Assembly: GCF_914767665.1 (NCBI RefSeq) | Contig: NC_059504.1 | Coordinates: forward strand, 28,684,001-28,748,000 | From: Harmonia axyridis | Lineage: Eukaryota > Arthropoda > Insecta > Coleoptera > Coccinellidae | DNA length: 64,000 nt | Direction: 5' to 3' | Part shown: positions 31,170-42,719 of the stretch, one piece after another | How positions within the stretch are numbered: position 1 is the first letter of the stretch | How the letters are laid out: each line of letters starts with the position of its first letter | Program-made: the position numbers and the translations under genes | The notes under the pieces: generated by a model | The model's database searches: none | Seen by the model: the letters and a program-made list of their open reading frames with translations, nothing else | Told to the model about the DNA's origin: nothing

Positions 31170-31380
31170 TTTTTCATAACCAATTCGCACATGAGCTGGA
31201 TGTCCTCGATAATATCACGAATTTCATCTTCAAGGTCTTGAATCCATTGTAGAACAATGAAATATCCTCTATAACTTTTATTTCAGCCTCTTTTACGAAT
31301 GAGTAAGGTCCAAACACACCACCTGCCCAAAAAACAGTAGCACGTAGAAAATGGAGAGGCTTCTCAACAATCATTTATGG
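31170..31380 (-). pseudogene. Mariner-like transposase catalytic-region relic
   Basis: The minus-strand frame has 'ATVFWAGGVFGPYSFVKEAE'. This resembles the 'TVW..LWAGGIIGPYFFE' segment around the second catalytic aspartate region of insect mariner-like transposases. The rest is scrambled by substitutions. No terminal repeats could be assigned. Confidence 0.45.
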
Positions 31381-31429
31381 CTTTTCCGAGTCCCAAATTC
31401 TGTTTATTAACGTAGCCTCCTAGATGAAA

Positions 31430-31890
31430 ATAATAGATAGTTCAACAACTAAAGTTACTTTACTTTTCTTACGAAAGTAGAAACACAAAAGTGAGAAAAG
31501 GACTTTTCCTACAACTGCTATGAAAAGTAGTCTACATTTCATAGCACTTTTCCACACCACGCCTGATAGATATATTCACATGTTGCTTACTATATTTTGC
31601 CTACAACTGCACAAATTTAATTAATACAAGTAATGACCTGATTCAACTTAAAATGGTCTTCGTTGAGAGTACCTATACATTTCTTACGTTTCCATAGAAA
31701 CGACAATTCAACAGCTCAATCTGATTGGTCTATCAAGCAGGTGTGGACAAATTTCCGTGAAGAAAAATATTTCTCACAATATGAGCAATGCATAGTGAAC
31801 TACTAAAATTCTGTAAGCTATGGGAGATAGGCTCCTTTCATTGCAGTGGTAGGAAAAAGGCCTTTCCGATGAAAATCCAGATCATTTTGA
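31430..31890. repeat. Inverted-repeat element, about 0.45 kb
   Basis: 'ggacttttcctacaactgct' near 31500 is matched in inverse by 'gcagtggtaggaaaaaggcc' near 31842. Between the arms lies a further small hairpin, GCTATGAAA/TTTCATAGC (about 31518-31546). No coding content. The ends are diffuse. Confidence 0.5.
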
Positions 31891-32049
31891 TGCATTTCAA
31901 GAAACCAATCAGCGAAGATATATCGTTGCTGGTGATCGAACGAGTTGACTTGTGTTAACTGAACTTCAAAAGGGATCTAGTCTTTATACAAAATACGTTG
32001 AAGGTAATGTCGATTGTGGAATGCCTAATTCTTAAGATCGATGAGAAAA

Positions 32050-32115
32050 TGACGAACCTGCGTTTTTGTCAATAATACGGGCTACAACAGCAATATTCCA
32101 TAAAATTTTATGACT
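32050..32115 (-). pseudogene. Mariner-like helix-turn-helix fragment
   Basis: Plus-strand 'tgtcaataatacgggctac' and 'aacagcaatattc' closely match 7410-7455. On the minus strand this gives NIAVVARIID, the same helix as in the relic at 7300-7490. It is too short to say more. Confidence 0.5.
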
Positions 32116-32472
32116 AAATATTGAAGGGTATTCAATGCAGTATCAGTTTTTTCTATTTATGAAAAATATTGAAAAAAAATCCGTTCGTGGAAACTGTATA
32201 GGGATCAATGCAGTCTTTATAAACACAATTTCATGAATTTGAGTTTATATGATTGTCAAATGAGACATGTCGAATATATGATTCAAATTGGATATCACCT
32301 TGCATAATTCAAACGAATGGTTGAAGAACCGTCATGTGAGGTATTTTTAAAATCCGCTAATGGTTCTCTATGATTTTATTGAATATTATCGACCATCACG
32401 ATTCTATATAAGCGGAATTGGTATTGACTAATTAACCAAAATTGATGTAACAAAATTAACACTTTATACATA

Positions 32473-33160
32473 CAGGGTGTTCCTAAATTGGAGATTCCAA
32501 CGAAAATGAGAGATTCCTAGGATAATTCTAAAAAATAATATTCTATAAACATGGGTCTGCAAATGCTTCGTTTTTGAAATACAGGGTTTTGAAGTTTGAG
32601 TTTTTGAGTCTTTTTTGATTTTTTCTCGGCATTTGCAGTTCACAAGATGTTCAACAGAAATTTAGCATAATTATTCCAATTCAGAGTTTACAACATGGAA
32701 TGTAAACCAAATTCGATTGCAAATCTGCAGGGTGATATGTTTTGCTGGAAGCGTGCCCGCTATTTTCCTCCAGAACTTTTCACTGGTGGACCACAAGTAG
32801 ATTAGAAGGATGTAAAATGAAACTTCGATATGGTACTGAATTTTTCGGTTCATTGTAGTTGTGTCATAGGTGTTACTAATTTCGAGAAAAATAATTCCAA
32901 ACAGTTTTCTTCGAACACTTAGGAATATCCAAATTATCATAAAAATCCTGTCAGTAAGCTATGGGGAATAATTATATTATTGGTTTTGGTACTAATTCTC
33001 CTCAAATGTTGCAATGATCCATAAACATGAGAAAACCGTTATAGTTATCACAAAAAAAGACTACAAGAAACACCCTCTATCTCGATAACAAAGCGTTTGT
33101 GGGCTCATGTTTATATGACTTTTATTCTTAAAATTAACAATCTCCAATTTAGGAACAATA
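32473..33160. mobile_element. Mariner-type non-autonomous element
   Basis: The left end is TA followed by CAGGGTGTTCCTAAATTGGA. The right end carries the inverse 'ccaatttaggaac' but has lost the final CACCCTG. The inner part of the arms also matches ('aaacatgggtctgcaaatgc' against an inverse copy at about 33095-33115). A second 'acagggt' word stands at 32581. The 89-codon minus-strand frame inside has no motif I recognise. Confidence 0.65.
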
Positions 33161-33169
33161 TTTTTAAAG

Positions 33170-33724
33170 GTGATATTCAATTTTTCAGTAATTATAATTA
33201 GGAGAAAGATTATGGAATTGTTCCAAAAACGCTTTAATCATCACGAATATGTAGATGTACTGACGACAATATTTGTAGTCGTGGTTTTTATCCCCCTCCC
33301 TCCTCACAATTGTCTTCGATCGATGAAGAATGCAAAGGGTCTCTTGATACTTAATAGTGGTGTTATTTTTGTGAATTATATGAATTTTGAGTCCCAACAT
33401 CTCAGTGGCGAATTGTTATCAGAAATACACGGGCAAGACAAATTTCTTGCAAAATTGCGATTTTTTCGCTGTTTGCGTGGCATGTCTATTTCCGTCTTGT
33501 TGACAAACAGCCTAAAACTAAACAACCTAAAACAATATATTCCAATGCTGACCATAAAAATTATCAATCATAGGTTAGTTGCGCAATCCATTCTCCGTAA
33601 CAGTTGCACTAAACTTATTTTCGAAAAAGAGCTGGAGCACTTATATTTACAGTTGTTCTTGAGCGAGGCACTAACTTATTTCAACACCTCAAATTTTTGC
33701 CGACTAAGAAGTGCTTCACGATGA
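33170..33724 (+). other. Unassigned open frame of 184 codons
   Basis: Reads from 33170 to 33724 without a stop, which is long for this AT-rich sequence. The residues (for example SGELLSEIHGQDKFLAKLRF) suggest no family I know. There is no clear signal peptide or zinc finger. Minus-strand frames overlap it. It may be a worn transposon gene or chance. Confidence 0.2.
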
Positions 33725-35640
33725 TTCAAAAATTATTCAGTTTTGCGAAATGTGAGGGCAAAATTTTCACCAAATTGTATTAAATTTTGATAATTTCAAT
33801 GCGTTGTTGAAGGCCCGTATTTTTCGTAATTGTGAGATTTTTGCTTATCAAATGTCAATAGATGACAGCTCCAAAAGAATAAAACCTTTTATTGGAAAAC
33901 CCTCAAGAAAATTTTTGAGTAATGTTGAAGTTGTCAACGAACTTTTTTTCGGAGGAAATTAATGAATGAAAGCACTGACTTTGTTAAAGGAGCTTTTGAA
34001 CACTCTTTCGGTTGCGTTTAATCCTTATGATGATTCGATCAATTTAAAATTTTGCATGAAGCTTGAAATTATTATCATACATCGATACGTAAATTGTTTT
34101 CTTATTATATTTAATTTTTTTTTATTGTTCTACTACAATCTTGATCGAATATGAAACGAACTTCATGATATGATCCAATCAAACATTAACACAAGAACTG
34201 TTTTATGTACCTAATAGGTTGTTTTATCTACCCTCCCGTAAGTTCTTTAGCAAGTCATTAATATAAACTTAAAACATTAGAGGCTCGAGGATTCTTCCCT
34301 AGGGAAAACTACGCCATCTTGCTATTAGAGATACGAACAAGTGTCATATAACGAGCTTTCATTAGAAAACAAGGTCCATTAGGCTAGTAGATGTCATGCA
34401 GTCTAAAACATTACAGGGTGGTGAAAATTAATGAAATTTCCAAGATCATCCACCAGAGATGAAAATGCCGAAAACGATCCTCATACAAAGGAATTTCTAG
34501 CAAGCACTGAAACATACATAATTGAATCCATCGTTTACGTCAGAATTCCTCGTGAAGCTCTCAAAGTTCAGCGACAAATGCATAATAGATACGCTTTATT
34601 TGGTCATGTAGATGATTCCGTTTGCCCCAGTGAGTGAGTTTTGTCAAATTAACTAGAGTTTCGGAATTTCGCTTATTTTCTCCCCCACTGTGCTATATAA
34701 TGGATTCGGGAAGACATTGTTGGTGAAATCTGGAAATATATACCTCTGTTGGTTCTCTATGGAAAGTTTCCTGACCACAATATTGCATCAGTTAGATGCA
34801 AGTTCAGAAATTGCGTCCTAAGTATGAATTGCAGGTATTCACTAAATCGGACCAATTTGGACCACATGATGCCAATAGAATCAATTTGTACCTTCACGAA
34901 ATGTTCTCTTCTTAGTTGAACTCCAAAATAGACTGTTGAAGTGATTTTAGTTCGTAATGCTATTAATATATTGTATGCACATAATAATAACGTCCATTTA
35001 GGAAATATTGACTTCGAAGTAGACCTTGAACATCCAGTCGCAGCTTTATTTCTGGTTACAAAAATATCACTGAAAATTGCTATGGTTTTATAATTCATCA
35101 TAGAAATAACAGTATATGTTATTATTTTCATATTTTTTTTCTAAATAACGAAGGGATGTCATACAACGTCATGATTTCATATATGGGGAAAATATAGTAA
35201 AATGCTTTCACATTTCAAGGAAATCCAACGAAGAGATATCAACTCATTTAAGAGTTGCCCATGAAAGATCCCATTGAGGATCAATAAAATATGCATATTC
35301 CTTTTTACTGAAGGCTCTTCAATAATTGTTGCATTCTTGATGGACACTGGATTCTGGATACCAACCTGCTTGCAAAATTCTAATCATTTAACTGTTATGG
35401 ATCATTTTAAATGTGGTTGCTAAACTGTTGAAGAAAACGAAAAAAATTGGTAGACAAATTTGAATAGTGTAGCTGAATGAATAAAAGAGCCAAATCATAA
35501 TAAGACAAAAATAAAATTTGAAGAATCCATTTAGTATGTGAAGAATTTTAACCTTGCAGTTGCACTGTATCTTTCAAAATTAGAATCAATTTATCAGCCA
35601 ATGTGTAAAATTCTTTCAAAAGTCACTATTCATTGAAACT
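33725..35640. other. Intergenic, no gene seen
   Basis: AT-rich. Short frames at 34431-34637 and 34757-35131 have no motif. A possible, very weak RT trace around 34220-34320 is listed among the rejected items. Confidence 0.45.
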
Positions 35641-35649
35641 TAAATTAAA

Positions 35650-36590
35650 TGAGTTGGTATACCAACTCATTGCTCAATAAGAAATTTTCGTAACACTATC
35701 CATATTCAAGATAATGAGCGTTGATCATTTTCACACATAGTTTACCTAAACTACTGGCAACATGTTGTAGAAGCTGATACATGATAAATCTCATGAATTT
35801 GTTCTTATATCTGATTCTCATAAAAGGCGCTAGTTACATGGTTTCGACCGAGCAGTGTTCAACATAATTTTTTAAATTATGATTATCAGTCGGAATGTCA
35901 AGGGAACTCAAATATCATTCAATTTTACAATTCAATTTAAAGTGAATGATAAAGTTATTAATTAAACAAGAAATCACAAAAAAAAATTAAATGAAAACTT
36001 AGAAATTCAATTAGGGTTAGTGTTCAAAATGTCTTCAATTTCCACAAATACACAAGTCTATCCTTTTCTCTGCAGAATTCATTAATCTTCTGAACAGTTG
36101 AAGATCAGCTTCTGCTAAGGGGTCATTAAAGTGACGTTTAATTCTGTCTTTAAATTCTTGAGGTGAATTTATCTCTGTATAGCATAAACATTTTTCTTAA
36201 GGTACGACCAAATTGTGTAGTGCATGGGACGCAAAATGACCAATGAGGCCAATGAATCGGAGCTTTGCCAATCCATCCATTCGGAAAAATTTAATACATA
36301 TCCGTTTTATCGATGAGTTCTCATTCAAGCGACCAAAATGTTTTAATTCACATAATGCATTCTAAATAATAATAATATTAATTAATAACTTTATTATTAC
36401 TTCATAACAGCATCGATCAGATATAAGAACAAATTCATGGGATGTATCGCCTTCCAAAATATATTCGTATAAAATTTCATTACAATGTTGCCAGTAGTTT
36501 TGGCAAAATTTCAAAAAATGTGTAGAATTTTTTTTTCGACTCTCATTATATTAAATACGAATGGCGTTATAAAAATTTTTATCCAGCAAA
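35650..36590. mobile_element. DNA transposon with long terminal inverted repeats
   Basis: The left arm (about 35680-35818) and the right arm (about 36412-36585) are inverse copies. Shared words include 'ctactggcaaca' and 'gaatttgttcttatatctga', and the left arm's 'gataatgagcg' is matched in inverse on the right. The interior holds a minus-strand transposase relic (36020-36260). The outermost ends are worn and I could not fix a target duplication. An 18-bp perfect palindrome, GAGTTGGTATACCAACTC, marks 35651-35668. Confidence 0.65.
36020..36260 (-). pseudogene. Transposase C-terminal relic (mariner/Tc1-like)
   Basis: Pieced from minus-strand frames with stops: SYLKKNVYAIQ, NSPQEFKDRIKRHFNDPL and RRLMNSAEKRIDLCI. 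This follows the pattern 'LWGYLK..VY......LK..I........L......R...C' that ends mariner-like transposases of insects. No complete catalytic triad remains. Confidence 0.5.
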
Positions 36591-37809
36591 CCCCAATTAT
36601 TTTTCAATTTTCTACCTATCCTAGAGACGGCGTCACCTATTTTTGTAAAACTCTTGCGGAGTTATCGAGGATATACATATAGACGCAAATGCGGTACCTA
36701 ATTGGTCATGAAAAAATTTTTTAAAAGGGCATGGTGTTATAACCGTAGATGTTTTCCATTGTTAATGGAATACCTTTATAATGAAATAATTATCCATTGA
36801 TTTCTGTTAAAATATACTCTTTTTCGTTAATATCAAAATGATTTCATTTGAAAACCCTATACATACAAAATTCACTCTTTACCGGGGTTAGCAACTGACT
36901 GAAAGCACCCAAATGCTTTTTATTTCACGTCATTGCTTTCCTCGAACTACATGCACCTAGTCATATTGTAAAAAATAAGGGTTCTCATTTCGAATGATTT
37001 ACTAGGAACATAATTAAACACATGGGTTCTGTTCTGTTTTTTAGTGGCAGTGTTCACCAGATATCTCAAGCGATTCATTTAAATTAAATATTTCAGACAC
37101 AGTGGTTCCGTCGTTCAGTATCAAGACTCCAGGCTATGTGAACACTGGAAAATGTGCCACGAACAACTGAATATTAAGACACTTGTTCCAATTCCAAGGA
37201 ATTAAGTATAACTTTAATATGTTGCCTGCAGCATGTTGCAACGAAAGGAGGAAAATTAAGGATAAAATGCAACTTGGTGAAACTTTCAGGAAAAATAAAC
37301 TCCGAAATAGATGTCAACCTGACTTCGTTTAGGGTTGGGAGTGGGCTATGAAATTCAGTTTCATCTGGACGCTGATATAATTGAAGCCCGCCAATAAATT
37401 GTGTTACGAAAATTAATTTGGACCTGATTCGTTTGAATTGTAGATTTGTTACAGACTTAAGATTCCTTTGGATTGATGATTTGTTACAAGATCAAGGTTC
37501 TGTAAAGATTTGTCAACACCTATTGTCGACTTAATATAAGCTATGAACCATAGATTAGAGGTCCTATAGATCGGAATCTCTGTGTTCTTATCGAACATTA
37601 TTTTACGCGCCACTTGCAGTGAAAATTCTAGTTTTGAATTTGATTCTTAACAAATATAAGTTATAATATGATTTGTTTTGTTTACAACATCCTCCACATT
37701 AGTCTTCAAGATCCCCAGAAATGCACTGATCTTTCCTGGCACCTTATTCTGGTTGAAGTTATGAATGGTGCCAACAATCAGAAACATCAGATAATTTCGT
37801 ACGAATATA
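36591..37809. other. Intergenic, no gene seen
   Basis: AT-rich, nothing recognised. Confidence 0.45.
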
Positions 37810-37917
37810 CAGGGTGTCCCGGAAATAATGCGATTAACGGATACCATGAATGAAGATCATCATGGAGGACTTGTATCAAAAGGTTTCAATCGCCTGAGTG
37901 CCTTCGTTCGGGATATA

Positions 37918-38560
37918 CAGGGTGATATTCATATCATGAGTGAAATTTCACAGTTCAATAACTCTTTAACTAATCGATCGAATAATTTCAAATTTTAAAG
38001 TTTTTTCACCGTTTACTATCGCCTTCCTTCAATATTTCTGAAATAGAGTAAATCAGATCCGGACTAGGAAAATTTCAGAAATTTCCTATCTTCAAGAATA
38101 TTGGAGCACCCTGTACATGAACATTATGATTTTTTTCCGTTTTCGCATTCACAAAGAATTAATTCATAATAAAAATTTTAAATCTCTAATTGGCACGGTC
38201 ATACAGGGTGAACAATAAACATTCCCTTGAGAGTGAATTTTTTTAGTTCAATAACTATTCAACTAATCCACCGAATAACTTCAAATTTTGAAGTTTTGTC
38301 ACTGTTTACTATTGCCTTCCTTGAAAATTTCTGAAATCGAAGAAATCAGATTCTGACTTTTTTATTTTCATGAACATTGGATCACCCTGTACGTTGATAT
38401 CATGATTTCTTTTCTTTTACAATAATTAATTCATAATAAAAATTTTAAATCTCTGCTTGGTACAGTCATACAGGGTGATCAATAAACATTTCCCTATGAA
38501 AGAAATTTCATAGTTCAAGATTTCTTTAATTTATCGGTAGAATGGACTAGTTTAGTGATG
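37918..38560 (+). repeat. Tandem 'CAGGGTGATC' units (locus B)
   Basis: Three units start near 37918, 38206 and 38471. Each has 'acagggtgatca/gaacaataaacattccc', 'ttcaaattttgaagtttt', 'tttctgaaatcga' and 'gaatattggatcaccctgta'. The period is about 265-290 bp. The units match locus A (25600) and, in inverse, locus C (40190-40650). Confidence 0.8.
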
Positions 38561-38838
38561 TTGATAATACTATATTTGACACGATAGAATTAAAATATAG
38601 AGCAAAACTGATAAATCAGTGGAAAAATTTTGAAAATCCATCAATAAATGACTGAGAAATAGATTATTCAAATTTACGTATTTTAGCGCGGAACGTCTTT
38701 GGTCTGTGACGTCACGGCACTTGCCTGTGATCGCTACACCATAAATTACGTTTAAATACTTAGCCGCGCCAAGGCTCTCGCGCCGTTTGTAGTTGTACAG
38801 TGTAGTTTTAAATCGAGTTTTGTTTTTATATCACCATA

Positions 38839-38966
38839 ATGGAAGAAGGCTTCGTGAAAGGACAAAGTGACAATTTGCCTAAAATAGATATATTCGCAGT
38901 GATGGAGTTTTTTTCTTCAAATCCTTCTTATGTCAGTGCTGAAATAGAAGGAGTTAAACTTTTCAA
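38839..38966 (+). CDS. Lone first coding exon, possibly of a SWIM/YqaJ-type repeat-family gene
   Basis: The ATG at 38839 opens 42 codons, then the exon reaches GTAAGT at 38967, a consensus splice donor, in phase 2. The peptide (MEEGFVKGQSDNLPKIDIFA, then VMEFFSSNPSYVSAEIEGVK) resembles the start of multi-copy insect proteins with SWIM zinc-finger and YqaJ-like nuclease domains. That likeness is from memory of the 'MEFF..N...SAEI.GVK' pattern and needs a search. No second exon is seen in the window. Upstream sequence is GC-richer, with a CRE-type TGACGTCA at 38707-38714. The exon lies inside an inverted-repeat transposon, so capture or co-mobilisation is possible. Confidence 0.45.
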
Positions 38967-39579
38967 GTAAGTATCTACTTTTGAGTTTGCTTCATCATGG
39001 TTCAACTTATAACGATAATTTATTTAAAAAAACGTCTCATAAACAGTTTGTAGTTGTGTACTGGTTGTTGAAGTCTACCAATGGCAAAACATATTTATGT
39101 GAGGAGTAAAAAGTAAAAAAAAAAAGTAATTTATATGTATGTATATAGTAAGTTATTTCAGCCATCGTGTAACGAACAAAACACGACACGAACGGCACAA
39201 GTGATTGTACACCAGTGAATTCGTAAGCACTCTACGAATACCAGTCGTCTAGTGTGTGACGTCACGCCACTTACACGTACTATGAAATTATTCTTCCAAG
39301 CGAAACTTCAAAGTCCCATAACTGTTTCATTTCTACAGATATTTCAATGATTCTTCCACATTTTTGTTTCATTTTACTTTTTTTTTTTTAGAATTAATCC
39401 TTAACAAAAGAATGAAAACTAGTTCATTATTTCGAGATTTGCAGTTTTACACCCTTCACGAATGCCTTCTCTCAGTTTCTCTCAAATTATTCAAGAAAGC
39501 TTTTAATCCTTGAACTGGATAAAGAATAGAACATGAACAGCAAATAAATTGAAAATAATGAATCAAAAACAAAATAAAT

Positions 39580-40150
39580 AAAATATTTTCAGTTCAGCGA
39601 GAATAGTTCAAAATTGTATCCCTCTACTTCAATAAATTTTTGAGCACGTTGATATAGTTGTTTCACAGGTTTCGCTATCGTATTCGGTTGAGATTATCTA
39701 ATAATATCGCAAACATCATACATTTTTTGTAGCAGTTCCTTAGTACTGTAAGTCGGTATCCCCTAATAAATAATCCAAGGGTGTCAGATAAAGGAATCGA
39801 GGAGGCAAAGCCACATTTCCACTCTGCCAATCCTTTTGTTTTCAAAAGTCTCAGTCAAATATTCGCGCACTCTTTTTGGTTAGTGCGCATTAGCTCCATT
39901 ATGTTGCAACCACAATGATTCCATTGGAATGTTTTCTAACAAACAGAATTATGTATCTGAAAATTTTCATAAATTTCTCCTATGTACCTATTTTCTAAAA
40001 TATTAGGCCAAATCAAATTGTTGTTGTAGGTACCGCACCAAACATTTATCGAGAATCTAACTTGGGAATTTTTATGAATCAACTATTTTGGATTATCCTA
40101 AGCCCATACGTGAAAATTGTTGATTCCATTCCCAGTGAATCGGGAACTGC
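39580..40150 (-). pseudogene. Mariner-like transposase relic (DDE/D region)
   Basis: On the minus strand, broken frames read SLWLQHNGANAH, then PKRVREYLTETFENKRIGRV, then a stretch ending LGLFIRGYRL and a helical C-terminus with NNYINVLKNLL. This follows insect mariner-like transposases: 'WFQQDGAPAH...VREFLNE.F..RWIGRGG', 'WPPRSPDLTPLDFFLWGYLK', then the C-terminal helices. The aspartate of the DGA motif is Asn here, and several stops and frame breaks are present, so it is dead. Its orientation fits the enclosing inverted repeats. Confidence 0.65.
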
Positions 40151-40189
40151 AAAATTCTGTTCATAAGGGAATGTAACTGATCATTCTGT

Positions 40190-40650
40190 ATGACGGCGCC
40201 AAGAAGGAGATTTGGAATGATGAATAAATTCTTTGTGGTTACGAAAACGAAAAAATCATGATATTAACCCAAATTTTCCTAGTCCGGATCTGATTTATTC
40301 GATTTCAAAAATACTGAAGGAAGGCAATTGTACAGGGTAACAAAACAAAAATTGAAATTATTCGTTAGATTAGTTGAAGAGTTATCGAACTGAAAAAATT
40401 TCACGCATAAGGGAAATTTTATTGTCCACCCTGTATGACCGTGCCAAGAAGTAAAAAGTAAAAAGTTCACGTATAGGGTGATTCAATATTCACGAAGATC
40501 TGAAATTCTCCTAGTCCGGATCTGATATACTCTATTTCAGAAATTTAGAAGGAAGGCGATAGTAAAGAGTGATAAAACTTCAAAATTTGAAATTAATCGG
40601 TAGATTAGTTAAAGAGTTATTGAACTGTGAAATTTTACTCATATACGATG
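40190..40650 (-). repeat. Tandem 'CAGGGTGATC' units, inverse orientation (locus C)
   Basis: Two units and a partial one, inverse to locus B. 'agtccggatctgat' occurs near 40279 and 40512, and 'ccaccctgtatgaccgtgcc' near 40427. Together with locus B they form the arms of the 2.96-kb element. Confidence 0.8.
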
Positions 40651-40771
40651 AATTTCACCCTGTATATCCCAAACGAAGGCACTCAGGCGATTGAAACTCT
40701 TGATATGATTCCCTCCATAATGACCTCATTTCATGGTATCCATTTGTCGCATTCTTCTCGGGACACCCTGT

Positions 40772-42700
40772 ATAATTTTGCAGTGGTAATAATTTCAAAA
40801 TGTGTGAATTTGGAAAAAAAACATTAAATAAACGGTTTTTTTTTATATGTTCGCACGGAATACAAAAACCAAAGATTGTATGAGAAGTACTTCGTCATGA
40901 CCACATTGGGCATGAAACACTCATCTCCAGAGATTTCAATTTAATGGAAAAAATTAAACAGACAAAATATTTTTAGTTTTTCAATGAGGTGATGAATAAT
41001 CTGTAAAAATAAATTTATGTTTTCTAATCAAAAAGTATTCTTGACCTTGAAATCAAAAGTCGCATTGAATATCTGCATTCGATTTTCTTCTGAAGGTTAA
41101 GAAACTTTTATTTGAAAACTTTCTGATCTAGGCTCTTCCCAAGGAGATTTTTCAGTGGATCTTTCAAAATAGGAAACCCTTTATAACAAAATACAGGGTC
41201 CTCCAAGAATGGCGCGGTGTAAAAAAAATTGATTCTATACATATTTCTGGAGCACTACAAATTAAAAAAAAGGGTCACATAAGCTGTTCAGTTTTTCTGG
41301 ACGGAACCTAATTTTGTTTTTTCAATTGAACTTCTTCGGAGTTCGGTTCCTATATAAAACCCAAGATAGTTCATAGCATTGCTCACTTCGTAATATTGAC
41401 GTTTTGGAAATATTTTTAGCATAAAAGGCCTTTTCCCAATAATGGTTACTGAAAATATTTGACAACACATAGTTGTCGTATTGAAATTTATATCTGGTTG
41501 AATATTATAAATCACACTCTTCATTCAGTTGCATGAATATAATAATGTAGATTTATGTACATACTCCAAGTTATGACCTAATAGGTATACAATCCGTTTT
41601 ATTTGTCAATTTTTGTTCACAATATGATTCAATTGGATGTTTCCGTTTCTCGGAATGAAAGTGTTGATCTTGAGAGTTGACAAACTATCTCATTCATTTT
41701 AAGCATTAACAAATCTTCTAGTAAGAAAATACCTCAACAGTTGTTATTTTTCCCCTCTGCGAGATTACACCATAATCATGAATATTCTCAGCTCAAATTC
41801 GTCTTTTATAAAGAGGGCAGAACTTTCTGTGTGAAATATAATCTCATAGAGGAACGATCACTTTATTAGAGGATCTCAGTTCAGCTGGTTGGATTTTCAT
41901 TAAAACTGCGAGACTTCTCTCGCTTCATGGCTTTGTGTTTGACTTATGCAGATATTTACTGAAGAGATTATGAGGGCTTTTGTTAGCAATGTTAACGGAC
42001 ACATCAGATGCTATAGAATCTTTTTCGCAGGCGCTTCATTGTGTTTCATCGAAATTTATATCTTGAAGGGGTATAAAATGTGAAATCGAGGAAATAATGA
42101 ATTTCCAGAAACCATCGTCTATATTATAATCATAGTTAATTAGTTTGGAATTTAGTTCTCAATAAGAGTAGGGAAATCTAATTCATTAAAAACAATCAAA
42201 ATTTAACTACACTCACTCATATTTGCAAATTCACATTCCATGGAAGGGATTAAGATAAATTTTCGAATAGACAAATAGTACAGTTATGAAAATATAGCTC
42301 AGCAGAACACTATTCTTCAACATCAACATATCGGATTTGTTATTCTTGTTTTAAGTGGTCTGCAATCTATTGATAGAAATTATGAACTTTTGTACAAGTT
42401 TTCTTGGGAAAATAAGAAACCTAACGAACCTTATAGGTTCAACCTATGTTTCAAATTTCATCTTAATATTTCGAAAACTGAAAGAGCTATGAAGAAATAA
42501 CTAAAAAAATCTTAAAACTTTAACGTTGTAGCTCGGTAACGAATTGTTTGCGGACAAATTAAAAATATTATTTCGAGCTCAAATTTTGATTTTGAATTTT
42601 GAAACACTCTGTATAGGGGATGTTCTTCATGTGAAATTCGTATGACGAATGTCACCATAGCATAAAAAATTTAAGCAGAATATAGAATAATAGTAATTTA
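40772..42700. other. Intergenic, no gene seen apart from a dispersed repeat
   Basis: AT-rich, with family X copy 2 at 40910-41190. A minus-strand frame at 41288-41524 has no motif. Confidence 0.45.
40910..41190. repeat. Dispersed repeat family X, copy 2
   Basis: Matches 56975-57250 along its length: 'catctccagag', 'gtattcttgaccttgaaatc', 'aatatctgcattcgat', 'cttttatttgaaaactttctgatc' and 'ggctcttcccaagg'. It also matches 10950-11200 more weakly. No coding content. Confidence 0.75.
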
Positions 42701-42719
42701 CGTAACAAGTTCGGAAAAT

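Larger units (their letters stand above)
37810..40771. mobile_element. 2.96-kb inverted-repeat element of mariner type with tandem-repeat arms
   Basis: The left end (37809-37823) reads ACAGGGTGTCCCGG and the right end carries its inverse, CCGGGACACCCTGT in degenerate form. The next 110 bp also match in inverse ('caatcgcctgagtgccttcg'). Each arm then holds two to three units of the CAGGGTGATC repeat: about 37918-38560 on the left, about 40190-40650 on the right in opposite orientation. The middle contains a minus-strand transposase relic (39580-40150) and a plus-strand coding exon (38839-38966). This is an old mariner-like element whose arms expanded by internal duplication, or a composite flanked by two such repeats. 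Confidence 0.65.

Noticed and set aside
33170..33724. 184-codon plus-strand frame as a protein-coding gene
   Set aside because: No family likeness, no start context, no introns or poly(A) signal that could be linked. Kept only as an unassigned open frame.
34210..34330. Possible RT trace on the minus strand (LSLY..LAKEL-like words)
   Set aside because: Only about a dozen residues fit, stops fall within the motif, and no neighbouring RT blocks are seen.
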